Of a stretch of DNA of 64,000 nt, positions 62,902-64,000 are shown piece by piece (position 1 is the first letter of the stretch; every line of letters begins with the position of its first letter). The translations under genes were made by a program, and so were the position numbers. The DNA is from Pseudarthrobacter oxydans (lineage in GTDB: Bacteria; Actinomycetota; Actinomycetes; Actinomycetales; Micrococcaceae), in NCBI RefSeq assembly GCF_034258515.1, contig NZ_CP139438.1:868001-932000 (forward strand), written 5' to 3'. The notes beneath the pieces are model-generated. The model made no database searches. It worked only from the letters and a program-made list of their open reading frames with translations, and had not been told where the DNA came from.

Positions 62902-63686
62902 TGCGCCTGGCAGTATGCGCCGAGATGGTCTTCCTGGACCTGCCGTTTGTGGAACGGGTGCGCAGGATCCACGAGGCGGGATTCGACGTCGAGCTCTGGG
63001 ACTCGCGCGGAAAGGACATCCAGGCGCTGAAGGCTACCGGGGCGGTCTTCTCCTCCATGACGGGCTACGTATCGGGCAGCCTGGTGGACCCGGACACGGC
63101 CGATGAGGTGGTGCGGACGGCTGAATCGCTGATCCCCACCGCCCTCGAACTGGGCGTCAGCCGCATGGTGGTGCACCCGGCTGAACTGGTGGAAGGCCGC
63201 GCCGCCCGCCCGGTGTACCGCTCCACCGGCCGTATGTGGGCCACGGGCGCCAGAACCCTGCAGCGGCTTGGCGCCCTGGGCGAAAAACACGGTGTGACGT
63301 TCTGCCTGGAGAACCTGAATACCATCCTTGACCACCCCGGCATCCCGCTGGCGCGGGCCAAGGACACCCTCGCACTGGTGGAGGCTGCCGGGCACCCGAA
63401 CGCCAAACTGATGCTGGACCTGTACCACGCGCAGCTGGGGGAGGGGAACCTCATCGAACTCGTGAGATCGGCCCTGCCGCACATCGGTGAAGTCCAGGTT
63501 GCGGATGTGCCCGGCCGCTGCGAGCCCGGAACCGGAGAAATCAACTACGCAGCCGTTGCCCGGGCCCTCGCCGATGCCGGCTACCACGGCACGGTGGGCA
63601 TGGAGGCGTGGGCCAGGGACGGCAGCGCCGCAGCCCTCGACGCCTTCCGGACCGCCTTTACCGTCTATGCAGAGGAAAAACAATGA
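62901..63686 (+). CDS. Hydroxypyruvate isomerase family TIM barrel
   Basis: A 261-residue barrel: MRLAVCAEMVFLDLPFVERV, GFDVELWDSRGKDI, metal-binding FCLENLNTILDHPG, KLMLDLYHAQLGEGNLIEL and VQVADVPGRCEPGTGEINYA. Matches Hyi/OtnI-like isomerases acting on hydroxypyruvate or keto-sugar acids. Overlaps the genes on both sides (TGATG, ATGA), so it belongs to the same operon as the four oxidoreductases and may isomerise their product. Confidence 0.85.
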   Translation: MRLAVCAEMVFLDLPFVERVRRIHEAGFDVELWDSRGKDIQALKATGAVFSSMTGYVSGSLVDPDTADEVVRTAESLIPTALELGVSRMVVHPAELVEGRAARPVYRSTGRMWATGARTLQRLGALGEKHGVTFCLENLNTILDHPGIPLARAKDTLALVEAAGHPNAKLMLDLYHAQLGEGNLIELVRSALPHIGEVQVADVPGRCEPGTGEINYAAVARALADAGYHGTVGMEAWARDGSAAALDAFRTAFTVYAEEKQ

Positions 63687-64000
63687 AGGATGTAACCCTT
63701 GGCCTGGTAGGCGTGGGCCGGATCGGCGTGATGCACGCCGGCAACATCGCGGGCCTCAACGGGGTGCTGAACCCCAAGGGCATCAACGTCAGGCTCCGGC
63801 TCACCGACGTGGCCGAAGAGCACGCGCGAACGGTGGCAGCCGGCCTGGGCGCCGAGTTTCTTCCGTCCGTCGAAGCCCTCCTTGCCTCCGGCATCGATGG
63901 CCTGGTGGTGGCTACAGGCACCGCCACCCATCCCGGGCTGATCAAAGCAGGGGTGGACGCGGGCATCCCGGTATTTTGCGAGAAACCGGTGGCAATGAAT
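63683..64000 (+). CDS. Gfo/Idh/MocA oxidoreductase (partial)
   Basis: The gene runs off the right edge; 106 codons are visible. LGLVGVGRIGVMHAGNIAGL is the Rossmann motif, VATGTATHPGLIKAGVDAGI and FCEKPVAMN hold the catalytic Lys. IolG-like in pattern. ATGA overlap with the upstream isomerase gene. Fourth oxidoreductase of the run. Confidence 0.85.
   Translation, partial: MKDVTLGLVGVGRIGVMHAGNIAGLNGVLNPKGINVRLRLTDVAEEHARTVAAGLGAEFLPSVEALLASGIDGLVVATGTATHPGLIKAGVDAGIPVFCEKPVAMN

Overview
The window is high-GC, densely packed DNA from an actinobacterium of the Micrococcaceae, most likely Arthrobacter or Pseudarthrobacter. This is inferred from the many GTG/TTG starts, the actinobacterial families present (WXG100, DUF3027, DtxR with all seven metal ligands, an XPB-type helicase plus partner, DUF6314, DUF6457, actinobacterial c-di-AMP riboswitches) and the gene order, which recalls the ercc3/cspB/serC region of other actinobacteria. 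No insertion sequence, prophage or CRISPR array was seen.

Bases 1-6.9 kb hold the 5' part of a sugar ABC-transporter binding-protein gene with two LacI-type operators, an RNase HI fused to an NTF2-like domain, a WXG100 protein, an OmpR-type two-component system and a secreted SpaA-like protein. About 700 bp (6244-6944) has no supportable gene. From 6.9 to 21.9 kb is mostly housekeeping: XPB helicase and partner, a cold-shock protein, DUF3027, serC, a DtxR-type metal regulator, three secreted cell-wall hydrolases (the first two each behind a c-di-AMP riboswitch), an HNH nuclease, and molybdenum-cofactor genes (mobA, DUF6457, moeA, fdhD).

From 22 to 42 kb are a GH38 alpha-mannosidase, an HTH/seven-TM membrane-protein pair, an ABC-F plus ABC-exporter operon behind a likely transcription attenuator, a Nudix hydrolase, DUF6314, tRNA-Arg(CCU), two membrane proteins, an inositol-monophosphatase-like enzyme, PcrA helicase, a glycosyltransferase, a lipoprotein, sucCD, and an ArsR/SRPBCC pair.

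From 42.2 kb to the right edge is an inositol/cyclitol catabolic island. A tautomerase precedes an operon for iolC, a Cgl0159-type aldolase, iolD, iolA, iolE, iolG, iolH and an MFS sugar porter. No iolB is present. Next come a convergent TIM-barrel/Gfo-Idh pair with a divergent LacI regulator and a perfect operator, then a three-gene sugar ABC transporter. A tightly overlapping run of four Gfo/Idh/MocA oxidoreductases and one hydroxypyruvate-isomerase-like TIM barrel follows and continues past the window. The iol operon and the ABC transporter share a nearly identical 22-bp promoter box, so the transporter probably imports inositol or a relative and the two are probably co-regulated. The multi-dehydrogenase tail is the best candidate for an uncharacterised cyclitol or sugar pathway.
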